A DNA stretch of 11,812 nt from Verrucomicrobiota bacterium (GTDB taxonomy: Bacteria > Verrucomicrobiota > Verrucomicrobiia > Verrucomicrobiales > DEV007), in the NCBI GenBank assembly GCA_020629815.1, contig JAHDCN010000061.1, positions 1 through 11,812 on the forward strand, given 5' to 3'. The notes under the pieces were generated by a model. It was given only the letters and a program-made list of their open reading frames with translations. It had not been told where the DNA came from and did not search any database. The first letter of the stretch is position 1; each line of letters opens with the position of its first letter. Position numbers and translations under genes: made by a program. Positions 1 through 7,172 of this stretch are shown here, in pieces.

Positions 1-227
1 GTGACCAGATCCGGGTTTTCATTGAACACCCGGAGACAGGGGAAACAGCAGAACAACAGCTCCTGTCCGTCGTGGACGCGGCGATAGGTTTTCTCTTTCA
101 GTGGCGTTTGGGCGACAGCACAAACGTCGAATGGATAAGGCACCGCTACGGCGCTCGTTTGTTGTTTCGTGCTGGCACATCCGGTTAGCAGGAAAACCAG
201 GATCGACAGTACGATGGGAAATCTCAT
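1..227 (-). CDS. Small lipoprotein with YHS/TRASH-like metal-binding cysteine motif (partial)
   Basis: The gene reads leftward from ATG at 227 and is cut by the window edge after 75 codons. The N-terminus is a lipoprotein signal (MRFPIVLSILVFLLTGC, lipobox LTGC with Cys17), so the product should be anchored in a membrane facing the periplasm. The mature part has YPFDVCAVA around Cys36 and then LLFCCFPCLRVFNENPDLV with Cys60, Cys61 and Cys64. This layout (PYP.D.C.V, then FCC..C...F...P) resembles small Verrucomicrobia and Planctomycetes proteins with a YHS/TRASH-like heavy-metal-binding fold; that assignment is from memory of the family. The usual SGEKLG-type segment after the first Cys is replaced by AQTPLKEK. 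No Shine-Dalgarno site is seen: the bases before the ATG are the end of the 22-bp repeat array. It lies downstream of galE on the same strand, 126 bp away, so joint transcription is possible. Metal identity and role are unknown. Confidence 0.72.
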   Translation of the reverse strand, partial: MRFPIVLSILVFLLTGCASTKQQTSAVAVPYPFDVCAVAQTPLKEKTYRRVHDGQELLFCCFPCLRVFNENPDLV

Positions 228-232
228 GAGGA

Positions 233-316
233 AACAGGGTTAGGTTGTTGACTCAACAGGGTTAGGTCGAGGACCTAACAGGGTTGACTCCCTCCTGTTT
301 TCGTCAAAACAGGGTA
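233..316 (+). repeat. 22-bp-period repeat array A (core AACAGGGTT)
   Basis: The 9-bp core AACAGGGTT starts at 233, 255 and 277, an exact 22-bp period (two helical turns), and a fourth near-copy AACAGGGTA starts at 308. The 13-bp spacers are AGGTTGTTGACTC (242-254) and AGGTCGAGGACCT (264-276); the second is a perfect inverted repeat AGGTC/GACCT around GAG, and the first pairs partly, with wobbles. The array lies between the galE stop and the start of the lipoprotein gene, so it would form the 5' leader of that gene. A second array of the same build, inverted, is at 10434-10486. Function is unknown. Confidence 0.8.
294..313. repeat. Perfect hairpin built from the repeat core
   Basis: CCTGTTTT (294-301) and AAAACAGG (306-313) form a perfect 8-bp stem around CGTC. 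The right arm is the fourth core copy of array A and the left arm is its inverse, so the array ends in a stem-loop. It lies 41 bp past the galE stop on the minus strand. It lacks a following T-tract on that strand, so a classical intrinsic terminator is unlikely, though a transcript-end stabilising role is possible. Confidence 0.5.
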
Positions 317-353
317 GCACACGATCTTGTTTGGAAAACCGGAAACCAGTCGG

Positions 354-1334
354 TCAGCTTGTGTAGCCGGAGGGATGATTATTGTGCCAATCCCAGGCGG
401 TCTGGATGATTGATTTCAAATCGGGATACTGAGGCTCCCAACCGAGATCACGCCGGATCGATGTGCTGTCGGCGATGAGAATATCCGGATCTCCCGGTCT
501 GCGATCGACAATCTCCGCCGGAATCGGATGACCGGTCACTTCACGCGCGGTCTCAACCACTTGTTTGACGCTGAAGCCATTTCCATTTCCGAGGTTGTAG
601 CGGAAGAACTCGCGCTCGCCCAGAGCTTCCATTGCGAGGATGTGGGCAGAGGCCAGATCAGCGACGTGAATGTAGTCTCTCACGCAGCTGCCGTCGGGTG
701 TGTCGTAGTCGTCGCCAAAGATCATGATCTTTTCCCGCTGCCCTAGTGCCACTTGAAGGACGAGAGGAATAATGTGCGTTTCTGGCGTGTGGTCTTCGCC
801 TTTTTCAGCAGTGCATCCCGCTGCATTAAAATAACGGAGACAGGCATAGCGAAGCCCTTTGGTGACCTGGGTCCAATGCAACAATCGTTCGACGATGAAT
901 TTGCTCTCGCCGTAGGGACTGCCGGGAACGATGCGCTCGGTTTCGGCGATCGGCATCGATTCAGGATCATCGAAAAGGTTCGCGGTTGAGGAGAGTATGA
1001 ATCGCTCGACTCCGGCTTCGACGGCGCCCTCGATCAGGTTGAGGGCATTCACGGTATTCTCCCGTAAATACATGAAAGGTTTCTCCATCGATTCGCCAAC
1101 CATGGTATGCGAGGCAAAATGCATGATGCCGTTGGGCCGGTGATCGAGAAGAGATTGACGGACCAGCTCCTGATTGCTGAGGTCGCCTTCAATGAAGACG
1201 GCTTCCTCACTAACGGCCTCGCGATGGCCCATATACAGGCTGTCAAAAACAACCACTTCATGTCCGGCTTTCAGCAACGACTCGACAGCGACACTGCCAA
1301 TGTAGCCGGCTCCGCCGGTGACAAATACTTTCAT
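354..1334 (-). CDS. galE: UDP-glucose 4-epimerase
   Basis: Interconverts UDP-glucose and UDP-galactose with tightly bound NAD+, in the cytoplasm, supplying galactose units for surface polysaccharides and serving the Leloir pathway. The 326 residues match the family's usual length. An extended short-chain dehydrogenase Rossmann fold starts at residue 1 with the NAD motif TGGAGYIGS (Gly7, Gly10, Gly13). The catalytic triad is visible as SST (115-117) and Tyr141-x3-Lys145 in SPYGESK. Further family landmarks are RYFNAAG (167-173), the [12 protein letters not shown] segment (187-198) and [20 protein letters not shown] (209-228). An atypical stretch is ANLFDDPE (118-125), where most homologues have a Tyr-Gly pair after the Ser/Thr motif. 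The ATG at 1334 leads directly into the first beta strand. The gene is divergent from the DUF4399 gene across a 102-bp gap. Other NDP-sugar epimerases are possible, but the fit to GalE is strong. Confidence 0.93.
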   Translation of the reverse strand: MKVFVTGGAGYIGSVAVESLLKAGHEVVVFDSLYMGHREAVSEEAVFIEGDLSNQELVRQSLLDHRPNGIMHFASHTMVGESMEKPFMYLRENTVNALNLIEGAVEAGVERFILSSTANLFDDPESMPIAETERIVPGSPYGESKFIVERLLHWTQVTKGLRYACLRYFNAAGCTAEKGEDHTPETHIIPLVLQVALGQREKIMIFGDDYDTPDGSCVRDYIHVADLASAHILAMEALGEREFFRYNLGNGNGFSVKQVVETAREVTGHPIPAEIVDRRPGDPDILIADSTSIRRDLGWEPQYPDLKSIIQTAWDWHNNHPSGYTS

Positions 1335-1436
1335 AAAAATGACTTTAGGGAGATTGGTTTACAGGTTGCGCGGGGGGGCACCTTGCTTTTATGGTCACAA
1401 CCGTAATCGATCTCAAGTTCGTAGATAAGAAAAGTT

Positions 1437-1922
1437 ATGAAAAAATCGCTCTTTGTCATCAGTTCACTCGCTTTTTCCGGTCTCATCCTGACTTCCTGTA
1501 ATGAGGGCGGTCACGATCATGATCACGGCAGCCAAGCTGCTGCTCCCGCTCTACCAGCCAGTCCGACGGCAAGTCCGGAAGGCGCGAAAGTCTACATCGT
1601 GTCTCCCAAGAATGGCGCGGAAGTATCGAGTCCAGTCACTGTGCGCTTCGGCCTGAAAGGAATGGGCGTGGCACCGGCAGGAGTTTTTGTCGAAGGCAAA
1701 GCCACCGGCCATCACCACCTGGTAATCGACGCGGACACTCCCAACTTGAAAGTCCCCTTCCCTATGGATGACAAGCACCTCCACTATGGCGGCGGACAAA
1801 CGGAAGCCACGCTTGAGTTAGCTCCCGGAGAACACACACTGCAGCTCGTGCTCGGTGATCACTTTCACGTTCCTCACGATCCGCCGGTGATTTCCGAGAA
1901 AATCACGATCACGGTGAAGTAA
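1437..1922 (+). CDS. DUF4399 domain lipoprotein, His-rich
   Basis: A 161-residue exported lipoprotein. Residues 1-20 are a signal peptide with lipobox LTSC (Cys21). A His/Asp-rich stretch GHDHDHG (25-31) follows, then an Ala/Pro-rich linker (33-48), then a DUF4399 domain (about 50-160). The domain starts with the VYIVSPKNGAEVSSPVTVRF segment, typical of an immunoglobulin-like strand pair. The signature is clear: GHHHLVID (91-98), DDKHLHYGGGQTE (111-123) and LAPGEHTLQLVLGDHFHVPH (128-147). The many histidines suggest metal binding, which is an inference; the family has no established reaction. The start ATG is preceded by a weak AAGAAAAG purine run. It is a single-gene unit, divergent from galE, ending in a strong terminator at 1942-1972. 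Confidence 0.88.
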   Translation: MKKSLFVISSLAFSGLILTSCNEGGHDHDHGSQAAAPALPASPTASPEGAKVYIVSPKNGAEVSSPVTVRFGLKGMGVAPAGVFVEGKATGHHHLVIDADTPNLKVPFPMDDKHLHYGGGQTEATLELAPGEHTLQLVLGDHFHVPHDPPVISEKITITVK

Positions 1923-1941
1923 CCTTACCTTTTATCTCAAG

Positions 1942-1972
1942 GAGCGGCTTCGACAGAAGTCGCTCTTTTTTT
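1942..1972 (+). terminator. Rho-independent terminator of the DUF4399 gene
   Basis: GAGCGGCTTC (1942-1951) pairs with GAAGTCGCTC (1956-1965) through 10 bp, including one G-T wobble, around the loop GACA. A T-run follows directly (1966-1972). It begins 20 bp after the stop codon. It ends only 14 bp before the ATG of the next gene on the same strand, so that gene needs its own promoter or partial read-through. Confidence 0.9.
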
Positions 1973-1986
1973 GTACCTTCGAAATT

Positions 1987-2961
1987 ATGAAATGGGGAAT
2001 CCTCGGCACCGGAATGATCGCAAAGAAATTTGCGACTGACCTGCCTCACTCGAAAACAGGAGAGCTGGCTGCAGTTGGGTCCAGAACGATGGCCTCATCG
2101 CAGCGTTTCACCGGGGAGTTTGGCGGCACGCCCTATGGAGGATACGAGGCTCTGCTCGCAGACTCTTCTGTCGAGGCAGTCTACATCAGCCTGCCGAACA
2201 TTCTCCACCGGGAATGGTCGATTCGCGCGCTGGAGGCGGGGAAACATGTGCTTTGTGAGAAACCGTTGGCTCTGAATGCAGCCGAAGCGGAGGAAATGTT
2301 TGCCGCAGCAAAGAGCGCAGACCAAACTTTGATCGAAGCGTTCATGTATCGCGCCCGGCCACAGACGACTCAGCTTTTTCAATCGATCAAGGAAGGGGTG
2401 ATCGGGGAACTTCGACTGATCCGGGCGAACTTCACGTTTGCCAGAGAAGCATCGATCGACGACGCCCGGTATCGGCCCGATGAAGGTGGCGGATCGATTA
2501 TGGACGTCGGCTGCTACTGCACCGATTTCATCCGAACTCTCGCCGGTGAAGAACCGACTCACCATCAGGCAACGATCCATCGACATGAGCTGGGTGGAGT
2601 CGATGACTATGCGGCGGGAACCCTGAGTTTCTCCAACGGGGTGTTGGCTACTTTCACCAGTGGTATGACGGTGGTGTCGGATCAAACCGCGCATATTGCC
2701 GGCACAACCGGACGTATCGAAATTCATCAATTTTGGCGGGGCGAGGGCGGCTACCGAATCATTCGCCCCGGAGACTCACCCGAGAATCCGATTGTAGAAG
2801 AAGTCGCCGCGCCGGAATCGCCGCTACCGATCTATGCTGAGGAGGCCGACGCTTTTGCTGAGGTCGCTTTGGGGGAACGCCCCAATTGGAATCCTCCCGA
2901 AAACACAGTCGCCAATATGAAGGTGCTTGATGCTCTGCGCAGAGATGCCAGCTGCGTTTAG
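1987..2961 (+). CDS. Gfo/Idh/MocA family NAD(P)-dependent oxidoreductase
   Basis: A 324-residue cytoplasmic dehydrogenase, close to the family's usual length, that probably oxidises or reduces a sugar or related polyol. The N-terminal Rossmann domain opens with WGILGTGMIAKKFA (3-16; GxGxxA), then SLPNILHREWSIRALEAGKH (68-87) and the hallmark CEKPLAL (90-96), whose Lys92 usually takes part in catalysis and cofactor binding. The C-terminal domain carries GGGSIMDVGCYCTDF (167-181), matching the segment with the conserved Asp and second catalytic position; the usual His is not obvious and Tyr/Cys occupy that area. The tone is closest to the dihydrodiol/D-xylose dehydrogenase-like branch, but the substrate cannot be named. 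No Shine-Dalgarno site is present (CCTTCGAAATT before the ATG). It is convergent with the helical-repeat gene, with 18 bp between the stops. Confidence 0.88.
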   Translation: MKWGILGTGMIAKKFATDLPHSKTGELAAVGSRTMASSQRFTGEFGGTPYGGYEALLADSSVEAVYISLPNILHREWSIRALEAGKHVLCEKPLALNAAEAEEMFAAAKSADQTLIEAFMYRARPQTTQLFQSIKEGVIGELRLIRANFTFAREASIDDARYRPDEGGGSIMDVGCYCTDFIRTLAGEEPTHHQATIHRHELGGVDDYAAGTLSFSNGVLATFTSGMTVVSDQTAHIAGTTGRIEIHQFWRGEGGYRIIRPGDSPENPIVEEVAAPESPLPIYAEEADAFAEVALGERPNWNPPENTVANMKVLDALRRDASCV

Positions 2962-2979
2962 CTCAATGGTAAAACCGCT

Positions 2980-3993
2980 CTATTTATCGGCGTGAAATGC
3001 GTCGATGGATTTGATCGTTTCCGCTCGCATCTTTTCGTCGGTGATTGAGTTCGCCCAGCCTTTTGCTTTTTCCGGATAGTCTTCTTTCGCGAGGGATGCC
3101 ATGGTTCGTGCCGCTTCGTCGAGAGCTTCGCCGGGCTCGTGGCGCAGCAACCAGTTCGATGCTCCTTCAATATCCATTTTCGCCCACTTGGAAATTACCC
3201 GACTCAACTCCCGTTTTCCTCCCATTTCCTGCAAGGTATATTCGGCAGCACCAGCCGGATCGTGATCAGGCCAGAATTTCAAGATGCCACCCTTTACGTA
3301 TCTCGAACGCCGTTCGTCCAGTGTATCCGCCCAACTGACTGCGGCTTGTGGATCGGTCTGAGACCACGCCCAACCCAGGGAACGATACGCAGTGAAGAGA
3401 TCGTCATTGTCGTTTTCGAAAAGTGCGAGTTTGTCGATGGCCAATCGAATCTTTCCGCTGTCCACGATAGAACGGAATAACGAGTCGTAGAGTCGATACG
3501 GCTCCGAAGTTTTCCTGTTTCTCTCGATGACCAACTGGAAAGCCTTTTCCGGATTGGTCCGAACCAAGCCGGCCACAAGTCCTCCCAGCCTGCGATCATA
3601 ATTGATTCCACCAGCATGAGGATTCTCGTCAATATAGGCCAGAGCAGCCTCAGGATCAGTTTCCGCCCAGACTTCAAAAATTTGATAGAAGCGATCCAGC
3701 CTCTGCAGTTCATTCTTGATCCGGTATGCTTGCCGCAGAGCAGCCTCGGGATTCTTTTGAACCAGCTGAACCGACTCAAAGGCCTCCCTTTGCCGCGTGA
3801 AAGCAGCACCTTCTCCTGCGAAAGTCTGCTCACCCAGATGAGCGGTCCCTGCTCCCGCTGACTCAAAGGTGATCGATCGCTGATCCAAAGAAGCTTCCGC
3901 GGGCTTGGCCTTGTTGAAAGACATTCCTCCCAATACCCCCAGCACCAATGCCGAGATGACAGCCCCGAGCCACAGTATTCGTTCCGTTTTCAC
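2980..3993 (-). CDS. Membrane-anchored alpha-helical repeat protein (TPR-like)
   Basis: A 337-residue protein of unknown function. Residues 7-25 form one N-terminal membrane segment or uncleaved signal. Residues 30-70 look flexible. The rest is helical and holds at least seven degenerate repeats with the pattern W(A/S)xxDPxAAxxW: near 77 (LVQKNPEAALRQA), 109 (WAETDPEAALAYI), 143 (LVRTNPEKAFQLV), 210 (WSQTDPQAAVSWA), 241 (WPDHDPAGAAEYT), 270 (WAKMDIEGASNWL) and 301 (LAKEDYPEKAKGWA). Such TPR/Sel1-like repeats are common, in many paralogues, in Verrucomicrobia (recalled, not computed) and suggest protein binding outside the cytoplasm. The start is a GTG with GAGG directly before it, inside a small hairpin. 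It lies 35 bp after the ispE stop on the same strand, so it is probably the last gene of the pgeF-ispE unit; its link to them is unknown. Confidence 0.78.
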   Translation of the reverse strand: MKTERILWLGAVISALVLGVLGGMSFNKAKPAEASLDQRSITFESAGAGTAHLGEQTFAGEGAAFTRQREAFESVQLVQKNPEAALRQAYRIKNELQRLDRFYQIFEVWAETDPEAALAYIDENPHAGGINYDRRLGGLVAGLVRTNPEKAFQLVIERNRKTSEPYRLYDSLFRSIVDSGKIRLAIDKLALFENDNDDLFTAYRSLGWAWSQTDPQAAVSWADTLDERRSRYVKGGILKFWPDHDPAGAAEYTLQEMGGKRELSRVISKWAKMDIEGASNWLLRHEPGEALDEAARTMASLAKEDYPEKAKGWANSITDEKMRAETIKSIDAFHADK

Positions 3994-4006
3994 CTCGGCG
4001 TGAGGT
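3992..4006 (-). promoter_or_regulatory. Hairpin overlapping the GTG start of the helical-repeat gene
   Basis: On the minus-strand message ACCTC (4006-4002) pairs with GAGGT (3996-3992) around a 5-base loop. The right arm contains the GAGG that could serve as ribosome binding site and the first bases of the GTG start. A 5-bp stem could dampen initiation unless ribosomes coming from ispE, which stops 35 bp upstream, melt it. The pairing is seen in the sequence; translational coupling is inferred. Confidence 0.35.
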
Positions 4007-4028
4007 TATCAGAAAACGGCGGGTAAAC

Positions 4029-4877
4029 TCAAACGGTAAAACCGCAGAATGCCCAGGTCGGTTCGCCAAATTCCGCTTTTGCTTTTTCGATCAATCGTCG
4101 GCCGTCAGCTCCCGCCGACAGAGCAGCTAACATGGTCGAGCCTGATCCCGACATCATGGCAGCGTGCACCTCTTCCTGTTCGAGCAGCCAGTTTTTCATT
4201 ACCCCCAGAAGAGGAAACTTCTGAAATACGGGTCGCTCCAAATCGTTGACCATTTCCCCCCAGGGACAAATCTGCGGGATGTAGGAAAATCCCTCAATCC
4301 GCGAGGAGTCGGCGTAATTCTGATAGGCCCAAGCGGCGGAAATTCCGAATCCCGGTTTCAACAAAACGAGAGGTATGCTGGCGGGTGGATCGTCCCGAAC
4401 CGGCTCAACGACTTCACCCCGGCCAGTGCAATCACAGGGACTTTGGTAGACAAAAAAGGGAATGTCGGAACCGATGGTCGCGCCAATCGCAGCAAGCTCA
4501 TCCACACCGATTTGAAACTGGCCCATTTCGTTGAGCGCCAGCAAAACGGAAGCCGCATCACTGCTTCCGCCTCCAAGTCCTGCACCGGATGGTATCTCCT
4601 TCTCGAGGTGAATCTTCAGACTGAAAGACTTGTCCAAATGCTTCTCGAGCGCGCGCACCGCTTTGAGCACAAGATTTTCTTCACCGATCGGGAGCGACTC
4701 ATCGGAGCAGGTGAAAAACACCCGATCATCATCGGTCCATTCCAGGGTCAGTTGATCCTCAAGGGTCAATGCCACCATACGGGTGGAGATTTCGTGGAAT
4801 CCATCTTCCCGTTTCCCCAGAACCCGCAGATTCAGGTTCGTCTTGGCCGGTGCACCGATAGAGAATGGCTCGCTCAT
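4029..4877 (-). CDS. ispE: 4-diphosphocytidyl-2-C-methyl-D-erythritol kinase
   Basis: Phosphorylates the 2-hydroxyl of CDP-methylerythritol with ATP, the fourth step of the MEP isoprenoid pathway, in the cytoplasm. The 282 residues fit the family. It is a GHMP kinase: the N-terminal substrate loop reads PAKTNLNLRVLGKREDGFHE (10-29), with Lys12 and His28 as the conserved substrate-side residues; the ATP-binding glycine loop is PSGAGLGGGSSDAA (96-109); GSDIPFF (136-142) contains the catalytic-type Asp138; and MSGSGSTM (242-249) is the C-terminal GHMP motif. All key residues are present. It lies 24 bp after the pgeF-like gene and 35 bp before the helical-repeat gene on the same strand, suggesting an operon. 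No clear Shine-Dalgarno site precedes the ATG. Products feed undecaprenyl phosphate and quinones, so the link to envelope genes nearby is plausible but inferred. Confidence 0.95.
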   Translation of the reverse strand: MSEPFSIGAPAKTNLNLRVLGKREDGFHEISTRMVALTLEDQLTLEWTDDDRVFFTCSDESLPIGEENLVLKAVRALEKHLDKSFSLKIHLEKEIPSGAGLGGGSSDAASVLLALNEMGQFQIGVDELAAIGATIGSDIPFFVYQSPCDCTGRGEVVEPVRDDPPASIPLVLLKPGFGISAAWAYQNYADSSRIEGFSYIPQICPWGEMVNDLERPVFQKFPLLGVMKNWLLEQEEVHAAMMSGSGSTMLAALSAGADGRRLIEKAKAEFGEPTWAFCGFTV

Positions 4878-4901
4878 GGTTCAATTCGCAGTTTGCTTTC
4901 T

Positions 4902-5573
4902 TCAGCTCCAACCGATCACCGCAAACAGCCGTCCGGTTTTTCCTTTCTCCACTCGATAGCTGTAGTAACGATCCAGATCGCTGCTCGTGCAGGTGCCGCA
5001 GTCATGCACCTGATCCGCAGGAACGCCCGCTGCGACACAGTCGCTGACAATGTCAGAAGCAAAGTCCACCTCGTACGCAGGCGGTCGAATACAGGGAGCG
5101 ATCTGGACAATCAAATCCTCTGGATTGGAGTCATAGGTTTCCTGCATCAATTTGATTGCTTTCGGAGCAATTCGTAACTCAGTCCCCTTCTTTCCCGAAT
5201 GCAGCGCAGCACAGGCACGCTTCACGGGATCGACTACAAAAACGGCACCACAGTCTGCGACGTAGATACCCAGATACTGGCCCGCTGTTGCTGTAACCAA
5301 ACCATCAGTATCCGGAAAATGAGTTCCATTCGGAAACGTATTGCCGTCACAAATCGCGATGTCATTCGCATGGATCTGCTCACCGGTGGCGAGACTTTCC
5401 AGAGAGATTCCCATCGCATTCACACATTCATGATAATGGCTCTGCAATCGGGAAAGCGCCGTGTCGCGATCTGTCTTCACATCGATCGCCGGATTGCGGA
5501 GGATAAATCCGTGGGTCAAACCCGGTAAATCTGAAAGCGCGGGAAAGGTTTCGATAAATTCGTTTTCGTGCAT
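4902..5573 (-). CDS. pgeF: Laccase-domain (PgeF/YfiH/YlmD family) protein
   Basis: A 223-residue member of the multicopper polyphenol oxidase/laccase-domain family (PF02578). Escherichia coli PgeF edits peptidoglycan precursors, and other members have purine nucleoside phosphorylase or deaminase activity. The three zinc/copper ligands are all visible: His68 in TGEQIH, Cys108 in VADC and His125 in AALHSG. Other landmarks are DTDGLVTATAGQYLGIYVADC (88-108), APCIRPPAYEVD (159-170, usually GPCIG..YEV) and the C-terminal YYSYRVEKGKTGRLFAVIGW (203-222). Differences: the common HAGWRG is HSGKKG, and the usual Cys in the GPC..CCYEV segment is partly replaced. It is slightly shorter than most (240-260). 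It heads the minus-strand unit with ispE and is divergent from the sulfatase gene, with 135 bp between starts. The exact substrate cannot be told from sequence; the symbol is by family only. Confidence 0.85.
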   Translation of the reverse strand: MHENEFIETFPALSDLPGLTHGFILRNPAIDVKTDRDTALSRLQSHYHECVNAMGISLESLATGEQIHANDIAICDGNTFPNGTHFPDTDGLVTATAGQYLGIYVADCGAVFVVDPVKRACAALHSGKKGTELRIAPKAIKLMQETYDSNPEDLIVQIAPCIRPPAYEVDFASDIVSDCVAAGVPADQVHDCGTCTSSDLDRYYSYRVEKGKTGRLFAVIGWS

Positions 5574-5708
5574 ATCGCGGTTTCACCAAACAGCAGGGTA
5601 ATCGGCCATGCAAGGTTCCGCATTGAATCACTGAAGACGACGCACTTTTACAAAAAGAATCCCAAGCGGTCCTATACAGCAGCGAGTGCTTTTGCCATAC
5701 TCTCTGCC

Positions 5709-7151
5709 ATGAAAAGACACCTCGCCTGTTGGATCGCAGCCCTGGGATTGATGACTGGGCTTGTTGATGCAAAGCCAAATTTCCTCCTGATTGTGGCTGA
5801 CGATTGCACCTACAATGACCTACCGCTCTACGGAGGCGCCAATGCCAAAACCCCTCACATCGATGAACTGGCCTCCAAGGGTTTGGTGTTCAATCAAGCT
5901 TACTTAGCAGAAGCAATGTGCCAGCCCTGCCGGGCCGAGTTGTATACCGGCCTGTATCCAATGAGCAATGGCTGCGCCTGGAATCACTCGGCCAGTCGCC
6001 CCGATGTGAAAAGCCTGCCTCACCTGCTACGTCCGCTTGGGTATCGGGTGGGCCTTGCCGGTAAAGGCCATGTGAAACCAGCAGCAGCGTTTCCATTCGA
6101 CGAAGTCGCCGGCTTTGACAAAAGCTGCGTACGAGACCCGACCGAGGCACACACTTTGACCGGGATTTCTGAATACATGAAAAAGGCAGACTCACCATTT
6201 TGCCTGATAGTTGCTTTGGTGGAGCCTCACGTGCCGTGGGTCATGGGTGATGCGTCGAAGTATCCTCCGAAACGAATCAAGCTTCCCCCCAACATTGCCG
6301 ACACTCCCGCTTCACGGGAACATTTCTCGAACTATCTGGCCGAAGTCACCTACATGGACAGCCAGGTCGGGGACATCATGGGTGCTCTCGCAGAGTCTGG
6401 GAAAGAGGACGAGACACTGGTGCTGTTCACCACCGAACAAGGCTCGCAATTTCCCGGCTGCAAATGGACCAACTGGAACACCGGCCTGCACACCGCACTG
6501 ATTGCTTCCTGGCCGGAGACGATTGCGCCCGGACAGCGAACTGATGCATTGGTTCAGTATGCTGACGTCGCTCCGACTTTAGTCAATCTCGCCGGAGGCA
6601 ATACGAGAAACCGTTTCGATGGCACCAGTTTCGATGGAGTTTTGACCGGCAAGACCACCAAACACCGCAAGTACGTCTACGGTATTCACAACAATCTTCC
6701 CGAAGGTCCAAGCTATCCGATTCGCTCGATTTCTGACGGGACCTATCGCTACATTCGTAATTTGAAACCGGATGAGCTCTACATCGAAAAACATCTGATG
6801 GGTGGCGGCCGCTTGAACAATCCTTACTGGGCGACCTGGGTGGGCGCCGATCCGCTCACTCAGCAGAAAACCTACGAATTGGTGAAGCGCTACATGCGTC
6901 GCCCGGCTGAGCAACTGTACCAGTCTCAGCTCGACAGCTACGAAATGAACAACCTCGCCGGGCAGCCGGAACATGCAGAGGTGCAAGCGCGCATGAGCAA
7001 AGCTCTCGATGATTGGCTGAAAACGGAAGATGATCCGGGCGCAGCTGTCGATACACCGGAAGCCTTGAAAGCAGCACGTCAGGGCAAGCACCTGTATGGC
7101 AAGGGAGTTGGTGCAGTCGAGCTTTATGGGGCTGGAATTGCGCCGAAATAG
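5709..7151 (+). CDS. Secreted formylglycine-dependent sulfatase (S1 family)
   Basis: Hydrolyses sulfate esters or N-sulfates of glycans after export. I chose ATG 5709 (480 residues) because MKRHLACWIAALGLMTGLVDA is a clean signal peptide; the frame is open upstream to 5568 but that stretch has no such features and would overlap the pgeF-like gene. The catalytic motif is CQPCR (71-75), the C-x-P-x-R form in which Cys71 becomes formylglycine, so an anaerobic or FGE-type maturase is needed elsewhere. Metal and substrate landmarks are VADD (29-32), GLAGKGHV (115-122), VEPHVPW (171-177) and TTEQGSQFPGCKWT (241-254). In the last, Glu243-Gln244 stand where arylsulfatases have Asp-His/Asn. This and the C-terminal EQLYQSQLDSYEMNNLAG point to the heparan N-sulfatase-like branch; subfamily is from memory. 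A second Cys inside the motif (Cys74) is unusual. The amidase gene follows 21 bp later. Confidence 0.9.
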   Translation: MKRHLACWIAALGLMTGLVDAKPNFLLIVADDCTYNDLPLYGGANAKTPHIDELASKGLVFNQAYLAEAMCQPCRAELYTGLYPMSNGCAWNHSASRPDVKSLPHLLRPLGYRVGLAGKGHVKPAAAFPFDEVAGFDKSCVRDPTEAHTLTGISEYMKKADSPFCLIVALVEPHVPWVMGDASKYPPKRIKLPPNIADTPASREHFSNYLAEVTYMDSQVGDIMGALAESGKEDETLVLFTTEQGSQFPGCKWTNWNTGLHTALIASWPETIAPGQRTDALVQYADVAPTLVNLAGGNTRNRFDGTSFDGVLTGKTTKHRKYVYGIHNNLPEGPSYPIRSISDGTYRYIRNLKPDELYIEKHLMGGGRLNNPYWATWVGADPLTQQKTYELVKRYMRRPAEQLYQSQLDSYEMNNLAGQPEHAEVQARMSKALDDWLKTEDDPGAAVDTPEALKAARQGKHLYGKGVGAVELYGAGIAPK

Positions 7152-7172
7152 TGGCACATTCCAGCTCCTCCC

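Noticed and set aside
233..316. CRISPR array
   Set aside because: Repeat cores are 9 bp, spacers are 13 bp and similar to each other, and no cas gene is present.
1887..1906. Hairpin GTGATTT/AAATCAC near the end of the DUF4399 gene
   Set aside because: It lies in coding sequence that encodes conserved family residues and has no T-run; the true terminator follows at 1942.
2951..2980. tRNA-like 5' half (TAGCTCAATGGTAAAACC) at the end of the oxidoreductase gene
   Set aside because: It resembles a D-arm, but the D stem does not close, no anticodon arm or T-arm (GTTC) follows, and the bases are the gene's end plus an 18-bp convergent gap.
4164..5177. A 337-codon open frame on the plus strand
   Set aside because: It lies opposite ispE and the pgeF-like gene, both of which have full sets of catalytic motifs; the plus-strand product has no recognisable domain.
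5568..5708. Longer sulfatase start at 5568
   Set aside because: The extra 47 residues would bury the signal peptide and overlap the start of the pgeF-like gene.
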